From NCBI GenBank assembly GCA_009760885.1, contig CM019696.1:44849358-44913357 (forward strand): 64,000 nt of DNA, read 5' to 3'. The notes beneath the pieces were generated by a model. It ran no database searches and was not told where the DNA came from. It was given only the letters and a program-made list of their open reading frames with translations. Below, in pieces: positions 1 to 10,214 of the stretch. A program made the translations under genes and the position numbers. Position 1 is the first letter of the stretch. Each line of letters begins with the position of its first letter. The DNA comes from Achatina immaculata (Eukaryota; Mollusca; Gastropoda; Stylommatophora; Achatinidae).

Positions 1-1187
1 ATAACTTTTGAATTCCATATGTTCTCAAGATTCTTGAAGATTGATGCTGCTTTTGCAATTCTGATCCTAACTCCTTTTTAGTGTCACCATCCTGGTCTTT
101 GTAGCTGCCAAGGTATACAAATTGATTGACTTCTTCAATATCTGTCCCTTCTATGTGTATTTTTCCATTTTGATTGAGAGGAATTTTCATTATTTTTGTT
201 TTGTCCTTGTTAATTTCAAGTCCTATTTTGCTAGCCAGTGAAGACAGGCTATCTTTTTTTTCTTGCATGGAATTCACATTATTACTGATAAGAGTTATGT
301 CATCACCAAAATCAAGATCTTCCAGTTGGGTCCCATGTACCCAGTTAATACCTGTGTTACCTGTGCAGCATTTTTTCATTATGAAGTCTATTGTAATCCC
401 AAAAAGTAAAGGAGACAGTATACATCCTTGTTTCACGCCTGTTTCAATCTGGAACCATTCACTCATCCCTTCTTCTGTCTTGACTGCACAAACATATCAA
501 TTGTAGAAGTCCTTAATGATGTTGACAATTTTAGATGGTATTCCATATAGACATAAAATTCTCCATAATGAATCTCTGTGTATGCTATCAAATGCCTTTT
601 TAAAATCTATGAAGTTCAGTATTAATGGTTTCTGCTTTTCAATATGTTCTTCAAGTATTATTCTGAGAGTAAAGATCTGGTTGAGACAGCTTCTCCCTTT
701 TCGAAATCCTGCTTGTTCTTCTGTCATTGCAGTATCCACTATATCTTTGAGTCTATTCAAAATGACCTTGCAAAATACTTTTGACACAACTGATATTAAG
801 GTTACTCCTCTCCAGTTGTTACAGTCACTAAGGTTGCCTTTTTTTGGTATTTTAACAATGATTCCTTTCTTCCAATTGGAAGGGACCTTTTCTTCTTTCC
901 AAATCTTGTTAAACATTCTCTGTAGTTGTCTTATGTTGTCACTATTGATAGCTTTTAGCATTTCGGGTGTTATTTCATCTTCACCTGCAGCTTTGTTGTT
1001 AGCCATTAAATTCACTGCTGTTTCAATTTCATGCAATTTAATTTCATCTAGGTTGACATTTAGTTGTGGGGCTGGTAAGTCAGTTTCAAGGTTTAACAAT
1101 TCTTTTGGGTGTGGTCGATTAAGTATTTCTTGGAAGTGTTCAGCCCATCTTTTCTTTTGGTCTTTATTTGATGTTAATAGTGTTCTC
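1..1187 (-). mobile_element. LINE family A fragment inserted in a LINE B copy
   Basis: This is a non-LTR retrotransposon fragment read on the minus strand. An open frame at 497-1273 encodes the front half of a reverse transcriptase: the NNWRGVTLISVVSK block, the EEQAGFRKGRSC block and motif A as FIDFKKAFDS. The rest of the RT continues to position 1 but is frameshifted, and the catalytic box near 315-330 reads FGDD instead of the FADD seen in the copy at 23.8 kb. The 3' end lies outside the window. The family A match stops near 1187 and family B sequence starts at once, so A appears to have inserted into B. It lies in an intron of the GLUT gene. It is a dead copy. Confidence 0.88.
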
Positions 1188-1870
1188 TTCTCATTGCATG
1201 CCTTATAAAAGTACATTGTCTCTCTCTTATCTTTTTGACAAGGTTTTTTGTCTCTCCAGCTCTTCTCAAACATTCTTCATTAGTTATTTTTGCTGTCCAG
1301 GGGATTCGCAACATTCTTCTAATAAACCACATTTCTGCTGCTTCCAATGATTTTTGTGCAGACTTGCCTATTGTCCATGATTCACTTCCATATAACAAGA
1401 TAGGTTCAATATAGCATTTTAGGACTCATTTTCTAACATTTGTTGATAAGGATGTGTTGCATAATATGTTTCTCATTCTCTGAAATGCAGTCTTTGCTTG
1501 GCCTATTCTGTTCCTAATTTCTGTTCTGCATTTCCCATCTGAAGTTATTACTGCTCCAAGGTATTTGAATTTCTGCACTTGCTTTAGAATAGTTCCATTT
1601 AATTTTATACTGCATGTTGGTGGATTCTGTTTCTTAAATATAACCATAGTCTCTGTCTTTTTGATGTTCAAAGTAAGGCCTTTCTGTTCACTTTCTTTGG
1701 CGACTTTATCCAAGAGATTTTGCAGGTCTTGTTGGTTCTCAGCTATCAGTACTGTGTCGTCAGCATACCGAAGGTTGTTAATATTGTCTCCTCCAATTTT
1801 TATACCTGGTTCTGTGATGATTGTTCTTACAATATTCTCGCTGTACAGAGAAAAAAGGTCTGGAGATAGT
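1188..1870 (-). mobile_element. LINE family B (RTE-like) fragment
   Basis: Minus-strand remnant of a second LINE family. The frame at 1426-1935 carries motif C as LRYADDTVLIAE, then a LNIKKTETM block and FKYLGAVITSDG. The frame at 1174-1398 carries the downstream MLYGSESWT and LRIPWTAKITNEE blocks of the C-terminal region. This order and wording resemble RTE-clade elements such as BovB; the clade assignment is from memory of the family. The two parts are separated by a frameshift near 1400-1425. The same family reappears at 56189-56538, where its 3' end is preserved. Homology fades near 1870. Confidence 0.8.
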
Positions 1871-2269
1871 ACACATAACATAAAATAAGTAAAGTGAATG
1901 AATTCTTTTTTTTTCATGTATATAATAAATAACAAATAGCAAAGATGAAGGTGGTTTAATAGAGAAGTTCACTAGTCTTTGATTTGAGCCATTCATGATG
2001 ATTAGCAAAAATGTTTGCGGAAAAAGGATAATGAAAGAATTGAAACACAGTATTCAGCCAGGGAGAACAGTTACATGTACAGAAAGGCGGAGTTGTTAAC
2101 TGAAAGAAACACCGGTCTACCCACCATGTCAAATCTTGATATTAACTAGCTAAATCGCCAGTAACTTGTCAGTATGAATCACCAGAAATAGCCTGCAGAT
2201 TGTCCAGCATTGTTTTGGTGTTTGAGCGTCTCTGTTTAAAAAACAAAATCTATTGCTTTTTATCCCCAG
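1871..2269. other. Intron DNA, nothing recognised
   Basis: AT-rich sequence between the LINE B remnant and the first visible GLUT exon. I see no coding frame with family character and no repeat. A pyrimidine-rich run ending in ccccag at 2264-2269 is the acceptor of the exon that follows. Confidence 0.5.
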
Positions 2270-2345
2270 GACCATCACGTTGGATTTGCTTTTGTGTGCA
2301 TCACTGTCATGCACACTTTCATCATTGGCTTTGCTCTTGGTCTAG
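2270..2345 (+). CDS. GLUT-family hexose transporter, internal exon (antepenultimate)
   Basis: The exon starts after a ccccag acceptor and ends at TCTAG/gtaagt. It is 76 nt, starting in phase 0 and ending in phase 1. It encodes 25 residues that form a membrane helix (VGFAFVCITVMHTFIIGFAL) and then LGL; the last G joins the next exon to give Gly, producing the GLGPIP junction expected of SLC2A proteins just before helix 10. The family carries hexoses across the plasma membrane by facilitated diffusion. Earlier exons lie upstream of the window. Oddly, the last 19 nt of this exon and its donor site are the founding unit of a minisatellite that fills the start of the next intron. Confidence 0.88.
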
Positions 2346-2850
2346 GTAAGTCAGCATTTGTAACATTGGTTTTGCTCTTGGTCCAGGTAAGTCAACATTT
2401 GTAACACTGGCTTTTCTCTTCATCTAAGTAAGTCAACATTTGTTACACTGACTTGTCCTTTGGTCTAGATAAGTCACCATTTGTTACACTGACTTTTCTC
2501 ATGGTCTAGATAAGTCACCATTTGTTACACTAGCTTTTCTCTTGGTCTAGATAAGTCACCATTTGTTACACTAGCTTTTCTCTTGGTCTAGGTGAGTCAT
2601 CATTTGTTGCACTAGCTTTTCTCTTGATCTAGATAAGTCACCATTTGTTACACTCTTTTCTCTTGGTCTAGATAAGTCACCATTTGTTACACTGGTTTTT
2701 CTCTTGGTCTAGATAAGTCACCATTTCTTACACTAGCTTTTATCTTGGTCTAGATAAGTCACCATTTGTGATACTGACTTTTCTCTTGGTCTACGTAAGT
2801 CACCATTTGTTACACCAAAATTTACTTGGTCTAAGTAAATCACTTAGGCT
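2327..2850 (+). repeat. 41-bp minisatellite derived from an exon end and its splice donor
   Basis: About 12.5 copies of a 41-bp unit. Unit 1 consists of the last 19 nt of the GLUT exon plus the first 22 nt of the intron. Each following unit repeats a version of CTTGGTCTAG/gtaagtca and then catttgttacact. Unit 2 keeps a full donor consensus (GTCCAG/gtaagt) and unit 7 has TCTAG/gtgagt; most others have drifted to tctagataagt. Unit 9 is two bases short and unit 13 is degenerate. Confidence 0.93.
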
Positions 2851-4332
2851 CCTCTCACAAATGTTAATATAATTTATGTAAATTAAATGTACCAATGTTT
2901 ATCGTGACATTCTGTTAATCTTGATCACATATTGTTCATACCATGTTCTTGCTGTATCAGAGAGTCATGTGACTCTTACACTTCTGTGAATTTGAGTGTA
3001 GTTCCATGTAAGCTGAGATTAGTTCTTACACAAACGTGTTTTCCTTTCAAATCTTGAACATCTATGTGTACACAATGCTATGGTATACTTCAGCTTGCAG
3101 GTAAAATACTACAGAGACAGCTTCATAATGCCAGGTCCCATTTCTTTTTATAACTTGATCTACTGGGTATTAGCAGGGAACAAGTCGATAACCTGTTTCA
3201 TGATAAAGTTAGATAGACATGTATGGTGTAATTTTACAAAGTATTTAAAAATAACCTATTTCCTCACTTAGGAAGACAAATCGCTTCAAATGATGATTGA
3301 AGTCTATGCATTTTGGAATCTCACAAAGTTGCAGGCAATGCCAGAAGATAATTAGGGTACATGCATGTCATCATCTGTGATCATTTAACTGGCAATAAAG
3401 CATGCAGGTTTTGAGAATGGAACGTTGAGGAGAAAACTGGGGAAAACTTGGAAACACAAGAAGATTAAGGAGAACACTGAAGTACTAGAACATGCCAGAA
3501 TGAATGACGTAAACCTTGAGATAAAAAAAAAATGGAGCTGTGAGGTCTTTGGGTTACATATTCACTTCAAATGTTGGAGGTCACAGGATGTAACAGGGGT
3601 TTTTATCTGCTGAATCTTCCAGCGATGTTGTAAATCTCCCTTGTCTGTAGATTGTTGGACCAAATGTCTGTATACATTGTCACACACTTTAAAATTCCCT
3701 TGGTGGTTGAAAATTGGAAAACAAGGGCAGGCCAGATGGCTGCAGACCAGGCAAAATTCTAGAAAAAAAAAATCTACCATGGAATCTGTCGCAATGCTTG
3801 AAGTGCTGTGCTGCCTAGGTCACTTCTGCTGAGATGGTAACTGGAAAGGCTGGCCAAGCCATTTCTGAACAATGAAACAAAATGAGAAAAGTGAATGTGA
3901 AGGATGAATATGAAGGCTGGGTTGAATGTGAACAGTAAATAGGAAATAATGTACAACTTAAACAAACAGTGAACTAGATTCCACAGAGAGGAAGAGAAAG
4001 ATTTAAAAGAGATGCTCAAGACTGGGTCAGATGGAGAGATTTCATCTCTGTCTTATGTGCTTCTTTGTACATCAAAGATTAATAATGCTTCAAAGTCCAA
4101 ATAATTGAGTGTAAGACACCTTGCTATAGTCTAGACTGTGAATGATTTTACATCCCATCCAGGATCTTCATTAGTTATGTTAGCATCACACTTTTTAGTT
4201 GTGCTAACATCTTGGGTAAGTTTGCTTTTTATGTGGTTATATTACTATCTCATTTATATGCATGTTCAATATTCCATGCAAGTCTTACACAAATAAAGTT
4301 TTTAAAAAGTGAACTTTTCACATTTTACGCAG
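2851..4332. other. GLUT intron, no other feature seen
   Basis: AT-rich intron sequence after the 41-bp array. Short open frames at 3425-3613 and 3641-3832 have no family character. It ends in a tttacgcag acceptor. Confidence 0.5.
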
Positions 4333-4460
4333 GCCCCATCCCATTTATTGTGGTTGGAGAAATTTTCCGCCAGGAACCCCGAGCAGCAGCGATGAGTTTG
4401 TCGCTGGCTTTCAACTGGGTGTGCAACTTTATCCTCATGCTGGTTTTCCCGTTCTTACAA
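4333..4460 (+). CDS. GLUT-family hexose transporter, penultimate exon
   Basis: 128 nt, entering in phase 1 and leaving in phase 0, between ttttacgcag and CAA/gtaagc. It encodes GPIPFIVVGEIF, then RQEPRAAA, then NWVCNFILMLVFPFLQ. This is the helix 10 to helix 11 region of SLC2A proteins: the GPxPIP block, the acidic residue and Phe of the (A/G)E(L/I)F motif, the RPAA-like loop and the NW(x)3NF motif. The Trp that follows PIP in human GLUT1 is Phe here, as it is not Trp in some other members either. The PFLQEGLQ junction with the next exon recalls the GLUT5-like branch, but the class cannot be settled from these exons alone. Confidence 0.92.
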
Positions 4461-5050
4461 GTAAGCAAGTAAATTGTTCTTATTGCTGGTAGCACTTATT
4501 CTTTTGAGATTTATGGTTTGATTTATTTGTGTAATTTTGATATAGAATATTATTACTCCAGGTGCATTTTGTGGGAAAAAAGAAAATAATGGTCTTTGAC
4601 AATTTAGGTATATTTCTCTCACATGAATATCCATGTTTGGGTATATTCTCTCATACATCAAAAATGTAGTTGTCTGAGGAGTAAATTTTCTTTCAAATAT
4701 CCATGTCTTAGTACACATCTCTCACACAAATGTCCATGTTTGGTTAAACTTTTCACACAAGCAAATGTCCATATGAAAATGAATTCTCACTTTCAGCTTT
4801 GTTTAGTTTGTTTTCTTACCTTTGCTATAGTTCAATCTTTCCGTTTATTATGAATATTTGACACTATTTTCGTTTTATTCTCTCATAAAAAACTGTGTCA
4901 TCTCAGAATAATTTGTAGCTTCATTAAATGTTTCAAAATTATGTGTTTATTAATGTTTTCACATCTTTGATATCCATAATACTCCTGTGTGTCACTTTCA
5001 CTTTGCTATTTTTAGTAGACAATCAATAGTTGCAGTATTTATAGCTGGCC
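4461..5050. other. GLUT last intron, 5' part
   Basis: AT-rich intron sequence. Loosely repeated phrases about 50 bases apart (ctctcacatgaatatccatg-like, 4615-4765) suggest a very decayed tandem repeat. No coding signal. Confidence 0.45.
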
Positions 5051-5057
5051 TATGAAA

Positions 5058-5737
5058 ATTCCCATTAATCAAAATGGAAAAAAATTCACATAGAAGGGAC
5101 AAATATTGAAGAAGTAAATCAATTTGCATACCTTGGCAGCTACATAGACCAGGATGGTGACACCAGAAAGGAAGTTATGATCAGAATTGCAAAAGCAACG
5201 TCGATCTTCAAGAATCTTGAGAACATATGGAATTCAAAAGTTATAAGCACAAAAACCAAGTTAAGACTATTCAATTCAAGTGTAATATCCACCCTTATTT
5301 ATGCATGCGAAAGCTGGAAAACAACTAAGGAAATAGAGAAGAGATTAGTCTCTTTTGAAAATAAATGCCTAAGGAAAATACTTGGCATCAAGTGGAACGA
5401 ATTCAGGAACAATGCAGAGATAAGACAGATGACTGAACAATAACCAGTCTCATGGGTGATCAGGAAAAGGAGATGGACATATGTTGGTCACTTGATGAAA
5501 AGAAATGATCAGAGAATCCCAAAACAAGCTATCAAGTGGAACACAACAGGCCAGAGAAAAAGAAGCAGACCATGTGAAACTCTGAAGAGGACATTGTTAA
5601 GAGAGGCCAAATTAGCAGACAAAAAATCCCTTGATGAAGTTGAAAGCCTCACCGAAGACAGGAAAAATTGGCGAACTACTTTGCGAGCCCTATGTGACGT
5701 TTAACGGCACGGGAAGGATATAAGATATAAGATAAGA
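5058..5737 (+). mobile_element. LINE family A, 5'-truncated copy in GLUT last intron
   Basis: The 3' third of a family A LINE in the same orientation as the host gene. Frames 5177-5443 and 5456-5704 encode the C-terminal part (FNSSVISTLIYACESWKTT, then RKRRWTYVGHLMKRNDQRIP, ending ALCDV). A stop at 5441-5443 separates frames that are joined in the 23.8-kb copy. It ends with the family tail ggcacgggaaggatataag and a short ataag repeat. A 7-bp target duplication, tatgaaa, flanks it at 5051-5057 and 5738-5744. No start or RT core is present, so it is inert. Confidence 0.87.
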
Positions 5738-5882
5738 TATGAAAGTACAAGAAATAGCAGTCATATTATTTCAAATTTTCCAGAAATAATGCATTGTTTT
5801 TTTATTTCGTTACTTAATCTTGAATAAACTAAAAATGAGATTAAATATTTTGTTAACTTTGTTTTTTTCTTTTGTTCTCTAG

Positions 5883-6086
5883 GAAGGACTGCAGGAGTTT
5901 GTGTACATTCTGTTTTCCATCGTTCTTGCACTAGCGCTCGTCTTCATCTTCTTTTTTGTGCCTGAAACAAAGAATAAAACATTCGATGAGATCGCTAATT
6001 CTATCTCGTTTGGAAGATCTCAAGGCAAAGGGAAGGCATACAGTGTCAATGATGAGAGTGAGCCAATGAACACCAGCAAAGTATGA
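5883..6086 (+). CDS. GLUT-family hexose transporter, terminal exon and stop
   Basis: Starts after gttctctag and ends with TGA at 6084-6086. The 67 codons open with EGLQEFVYILF, form the last membrane helix (IVLALALVFIFFF) and reach VPETKNKTFDEIA, the signature that closes helix 12 of sugar transporters. The tail of about 36 residues is hydrophilic, cytoplasmic by family topology, and ends MNTSKV. Phase 0 entry matches the previous exon. The stop is followed by only 43 bases before a transposable element begins. Confidence 0.95.
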   Translation, partial: EGLQEFVYILFSIVLALALVFIFFFVPETKNKTFDEIANSISFGRSQGKGKAYSVNDESEPMNTSKV

Positions 6087-6325
6087 TCAGCCACACATAT
6101 GTCAACAGACATACAAAATGAAAAGATGTTTAACTCTTCCCATGCCACAGAAAAAACACGGACGTTCAGATCGGTGCCAGACAAAAAGCACGGGTCTTGA
6201 TATTTATAGGGGGTATAGTTGTAAAATTGAACTACCAAATTATTTCCATGTTAAAAAATATACGTATTATGCATTAAAATACCTGTAAATATAAGAAGAT
6301 TTAATAAATGAAGAGTTTTTTTAGG
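6087..6325 (+). terminator. GLUT 3' UTR with poly(A) signal inside a MITE
   Basis: The first AATAAA after the stop codon is at 6303-6308, followed within 20 bases by a T-rich then A-rich stretch. No AATAAA or ATTAAA occurs between the stop and the start of the MITE at 6130, so the 3' processing signal seems to come from the transposon. This is inferred from motifs, not from transcripts. Confidence 0.55.
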
Positions 6326-6825
6326 AAAAAAAAAGATGTAGTGTGAGGATTTTAGCTGATAATTGTGTATTACTGTCCACTGGGTAGGACTAAGACTAGC
6401 ATCGATCGACTGGCGATGTGTAGATCGACTTTGTTTTATCCAGTCTAGTCATGTGTTACGTGTTATGTTGCATGTTCACTAAAAGAATGCCTGAAACAAC
6501 CTTCTAACTACTTCTCCAGTCCATCTAATAGTCTAAATTTACTTGGGGTACATTCACCAACAGTGGTCTAGTCATAGGGGTCCATGTTTGCCTCTGAAGT
6601 CACACAAAAATTGATATTTTTTTCCCATCAAAATGCTATATTTTGACCCCTGTTGTTATGACGCTTTCAAAATGATGACAAAGGTCACTAGACATGCCTA
6701 CTGAACTGTTTACAATCAAAAGTTACACTGAGTTTCGAATGAAACAAAGCTAGGGTCCCTAACCTTGGCAAAAACTGGACAAACTGGAAAAATCCCTTTA
6801 GAGACGCTGGCACGGGAAGAGTTAA
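6130..6825. mobile_element. piggyBac-like MITE, about 0.7 kb
   Basis: Bounded by TTAA at both ends (6130-6133 and 6822-6825). The ends are inverted repeats: CTCTTCCCATGCCA on the left and the complement of TGGCACGGGAAGAG on the right, 13 of 14 identical. A TTAA target and ends starting with a pyrimidine-rich CCC block are typical of piggyBac elements. The interior has no transposase frame, so it is non-autonomous. The left end lies 43 bp after the GLUT stop. Confidence 0.7.
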
Positions 6826-7275
6826 TGTTCCTAAAGAGCTTATGGTTAAGATTAAAGCTGATTTTATTTTCATAAAACTTGGATTATTAGACAAATATTA
6901 GACCTATAAAAATACATAAAATTGACATACATATAACAGTAAATATAAAATCAGCTTTAATAAAACAAAAGTGGATTTGACATCAGCCTGTTGCCAACAG
7001 AATGACATTCAGCTGTTTCAGTGTTTTCAAGAGATGAAAGAATCACATTATAGGAAAGGAACTGCAAAAATCTGCAGGCTGCTGCACTACATATTTTATT
7101 CCTTTGAAAAAAGCTATACTGATTCTCTGGGAGCTTGCTGTCCAGTTTGTTAATAGTTAGTTACACTCAGTTTGTTAATAGTTAGTTACACTCAGTTTGT
7201 TAATAGTTAGTTACACTTAGGTGATGGAGTATTAACATTTCAGCATTACCATGCATTGATTTATATATATATATA
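6826..7275. other. Intergenic, with a small triplicate repeat
   Basis: AT-rich intergenic DNA. At 7146-7217 the phrase agtttgttaatagttagtta occurs three times with a period of about 27 bp. A (TA)n run at 7260-7275 is the target of the mariner that follows. No gene seen. Confidence 0.5.
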
Positions 7276-8193
7276 TTGTGTGTCCAGCAAGTAATTAGAC
7301 TTATTTTATTCAGCCAATCAGCAGGGATAGGAGGGCGGGGATTCTCCGGGCCTGAAGGTTAGTGGGGGATGTTAGGTAAAGGGTTGATATCTTGTCATTT
7401 GGCTCTGAGCTTTTACAGAGTGTGGATAACTTGCAAAGTGGACAGCTGTTTAAGTGTCACTTACGGTCAAAATGCAGAGGAGTGTCGAGCAGCGATATGT
7501 GATAAAGTTTTGTGTTAAACTTGCAAAAATCTGTGACCAGGATGTTTGTTATGATACAGAAAGCCCACAGGAAGGATGCTTTATTGAAAGTACAAGTATT
7601 TCGGTGTCACAAGATGTTCAACGAAGGAAGAGAGAGCGTCAAGGATGAACAACGCACAGGGCAACCAGTAACGTTTCACACTTCTGACAATGCCAATAAG
7701 GTGAAAGCAAAACAAACCATGACAACGCTGTTCCAACCTCCCTACAGCCTGGACTTGGCCATGGCTGACTTCTTTTTGTTTCTCTGGCTCAAATCAAGTT
7801 TGAAAGGCCATCATTTTTGGGACTGTTAATGACGTGCAGGCTGCCGTGACCTTTGAAGGAGATCCCTGTTCAAGACTTCCAGGTAACCTACAACCTGTGG
7901 CAGAACCACGGGCAGTGGTGTATTGATGCTCAAGGATGTCGTTTCAAGGAATTTTAAGTACAGTATATGTAAGTATGGGTGTCTGAGTGGCGAAGTGGTT
8001 AGTGCACTGGTCTCTCATGGCGAAGGTCGGGGGTTCGAATCCGGCCGGCGGCACCCCAGTCACCCAGCTGTAGAAATGGGTACCCGGCTTCTTCTAAGGC
8101 ATGACGGGGTTACCTTTACCTTTACCTATATGTAAGTATATCTTGAATAAATCGAATTTTATGGAATCAGTCTCATTACTTACTGGACACACA
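7276..8193 (+). mobile_element. Internally deleted mariner element carrying a SINE
   Basis: Terminal inverted repeats match over about 23 bp: tgtgtgtccagcaagtaatt on the left and its near-complement at the right end, in TA-rich flanks. A decayed transposase starts at ATG 7472 with MQRSVEQRYVIKFCV, the usual N-terminal helix-turn-helix start of mariner proteins, then FNEGRESVKDEQRTGQP (7612-7664), then jumps to QPPYSLDLAMADFFLF, the region of the third catalytic Asp. The first two catalytic Asp regions are missing and the frame is shifted near 7550-7600. The SINE at 7977-8126 accounts for part of the length. Confidence 0.85.
7977..8126 (+). mobile_element. tRNA-derived SINE inside the mariner
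   Basis: The head is tRNA-like: a 7-bp acceptor-type pairing (GGGTGTC with GGCACCC), a polymerase III A box (GGCGAAGTGGTTAGTGC) and a B box (GGTTCGAATCC). A body with cagctgtagaaatgggtacc and a tail of acctttaccttt follow. Perfect 13-bp target duplications, tatatgtaagtat, flank it at 7964-7976 and 8127-8139. The insertion is younger than the mariner it sits in. Confidence 0.93.
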
Positions 8194-8992
8194 TATATAT
8201 TTCTAAGAGAAATTACAGTAGGTCTGTGAGGGTAAAATAATGGTTGAGATGAAAATTGGAGTATAATTTACTTCTTGTGGATATTGAGGCACAGTAAATC
8301 TTCACTATAACAAATTGCAGATTTAATGGACCAGCTAAATAATTTTTTAAAAAAAGAAACAATTAAGTCTTGAATGCTGGATCTTGCACATTTCATATGA
8401 CATTTGTTTTGGATAGCGTGGGGACAAACTAGCTTTGTTTTAGTCTCGGTCTGCCTCAAGCTATCATGTGATCAGGTTGTGTACAGTTTCTGTGATTTCT
8501 GAATTGTGACTTTATTTATTAAATAATTTTGCAATCCTTACAATTCAAAAAAGCACCAAGTAATAGACAAGTTACGTCCGATTTAATGGACTTTTGGCAT
8601 TAATGGACACCCTTGCCCCCACCAGTCTGTTAGACCGAGAGTTTAATATATTGGTTTTTTTTTCTTTTGAGTGACAACCTGGCCAGTTACCAAAGATGAA
8701 CACAGATTCCAGATAGTTGCTGTACAGTTTTCATTTACACATAATAAATCTGTCTGCCATAAAATTATATTCATGTGAGTTTTAGTGTCCTAAATTTAGT
8801 TTTGTTGTAGATTTATAAGTTATAAATGTACATTTTTTATAGGGGTATTTATTGCAAAAGCTTTTACCAACATTTTCAATTCTAAAATTAGAGTTGTTGT
8901 TGCTACCTCTGCTGTAGAATCAGAATAGCTGTTAGGGGCTTTTGGCAGCTGGTGCTGCAGTAAGATCATGTAATAGATGCCATCTAACCATG
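8194..8992. other. Intergenic, nothing recognised
   Basis: AT-rich intergenic DNA between the mariner and the palindromic element. No coding frame with family character and no clear repeat. Confidence 0.5.
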
Positions 8993-9545
8993 AGAGAACA
9001 GCGTACTTATGAACTGAGCCATCTCAGACCCCAAAAAAAGGTCTTTTGAAACCTAAGTCATTAGTACTTGTTCATCCGACACAAAGGATTGTGACACACG
9101 GAAAGAAATGAGGTCATGACACAGGAATTCCATAGCTTAGATTCAGTCTGTATAGCAGGTACCAATATTTAGACAAACATAGTCTCTCTAGCAGGTACCA
9201 ATTTTTAGACAAACACAGTCTCTCTAGCTGGTACCAATTTTTAGACAAACACAGTCTCTCTAGCAGGTACCAAGTTTTAGACAAGCTTGATGGCCTTTCA
9301 AGCTTGTTTATCTAAAAATTGGTCTAATTGAATCTAAGCTACGGAATTCCTGTGTCACGACCTCGTTTCTTTCCGGGTGTCACGATCCTTTGTGTCGGCT
9401 GAACAAGTACTAATGACTTAGCTTTCAAAAGACTTTTTTTTGGGTCTGAGATGGCTCAGTTCTTAAGTACGCTGTTCTCTTGTGCCTAGACGGCTGCTCT
9501 TCGTACTGGAGTCCGTGTTCGAATCCCAGGTAATTCTCTTGTGAT
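8993..9545. mobile_element. Palindromic foldback element with tRNA-like end
   Basis: A long inverted repeat: 8993-9145 pairs with 9329-9481 (about 150 bp, roughly 93% identical by eye), and the pairing continues to a centre near 9290-9300. The left arm has been expanded by four 36-bp tandem units (agtctctctagcaggtacca...) at 9147-9285. The right end carries a tRNA-like module: an A box (TGGCTCAGTTCTTAAG) at 9452-9467 and a perfect B box (GTTCGAATCCC) near 9517-9527. The left arm carries the A-box part in reverse. There is no open frame. A related element is at 49250-49570. The class is not one I can name. Confidence 0.75.
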
Positions 9546-10018
9546 TTTGCTTTCTCTCACATCTCACTAAAGTTCATTGTCTACAATTTTTTCGAGGTCT
9601 AATCCTACAAAATTGTGTTCTCTTACTTTACTGTACAAAAGCCTCGTAGCTTCCTATTTATATAAAAAAAATTGTTTATGTAATAGATGCATGAGGAGTA
9701 AGCAGGTGTGGTGCTTCTGTTAAATCAATGTCACTGCCATATGAAGCATGGAACTCAAAAAGATGCAGTATTGATTTAAGGGGTACAGTTTTATATAGAG
9801 TAATTAACCTTGCATTATTTTACTTTCCAGGGTGAGCCAAAGATGAAGGCTTCACCACCTTGACAAAAATGTCAGTTTAACCCATGTCAGTCAGACTAGT
9901 GTTACTACAGCAGACCTTTTCCAAAAATAGCAGCCAAGGCTAGAGTCAGGTCTTGAACAGATATGGCTTGCTCATGTGACAATAGTGTCTAGTCTGACAA
10001 CACTCAGTCTGAGGTATC
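9546..10018. other. Intergenic, nothing recognised
   Basis: Unremarkable AT-rich DNA, with no coding signal or repeat that I can see. Confidence 0.5.
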
Positions 10019-10030
10019 CTTTATGAACCA

Positions 10031-10214
10031 GTCAGTCAGTCATTTGCATGTCCCTTGTGAAACTTTGCCTCCCTAACAGCTCTCCTGTAAGCCTCTCGGT
10101 TGTAAGCAAGATGCCCTGCTACTGATGCATCCATTCGCAGATGATCATCAACAGTGTCTTACAGCCATCTTCACCTACGTCATCCTCTCTTTCTTTTTCC
10201 CATTATGTACCCTT
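10031..10214 (-). mobile_element. LINE family D, 184-bp 3' stub with (GACT)n tail
   Basis: Minus-strand copy of the last 160 bp or so of family D, recognisable by tttgcatgtcccttgtgaaa and by the reverse of RRWLQDIVDDL. The tail is a (gtca)n tetranucleotide, not the (attc)n of other copies. Perfect 12-bp target duplications, ctttatgaacca, lie at 10019-10030 and 10215-10226. Confidence 0.9.

Noticed and set aside
516..1208. A 230-codon + strand frame
   Set aside because: Antisense shadow of the LINE A reverse transcriptase at 497-1273.
7977..8060. A tRNA gene candidate with good A and B boxes
   Set aside because: It continues into a SINE body and tail and has target duplications; the arms between the boxes do not fold as a clean tRNA.
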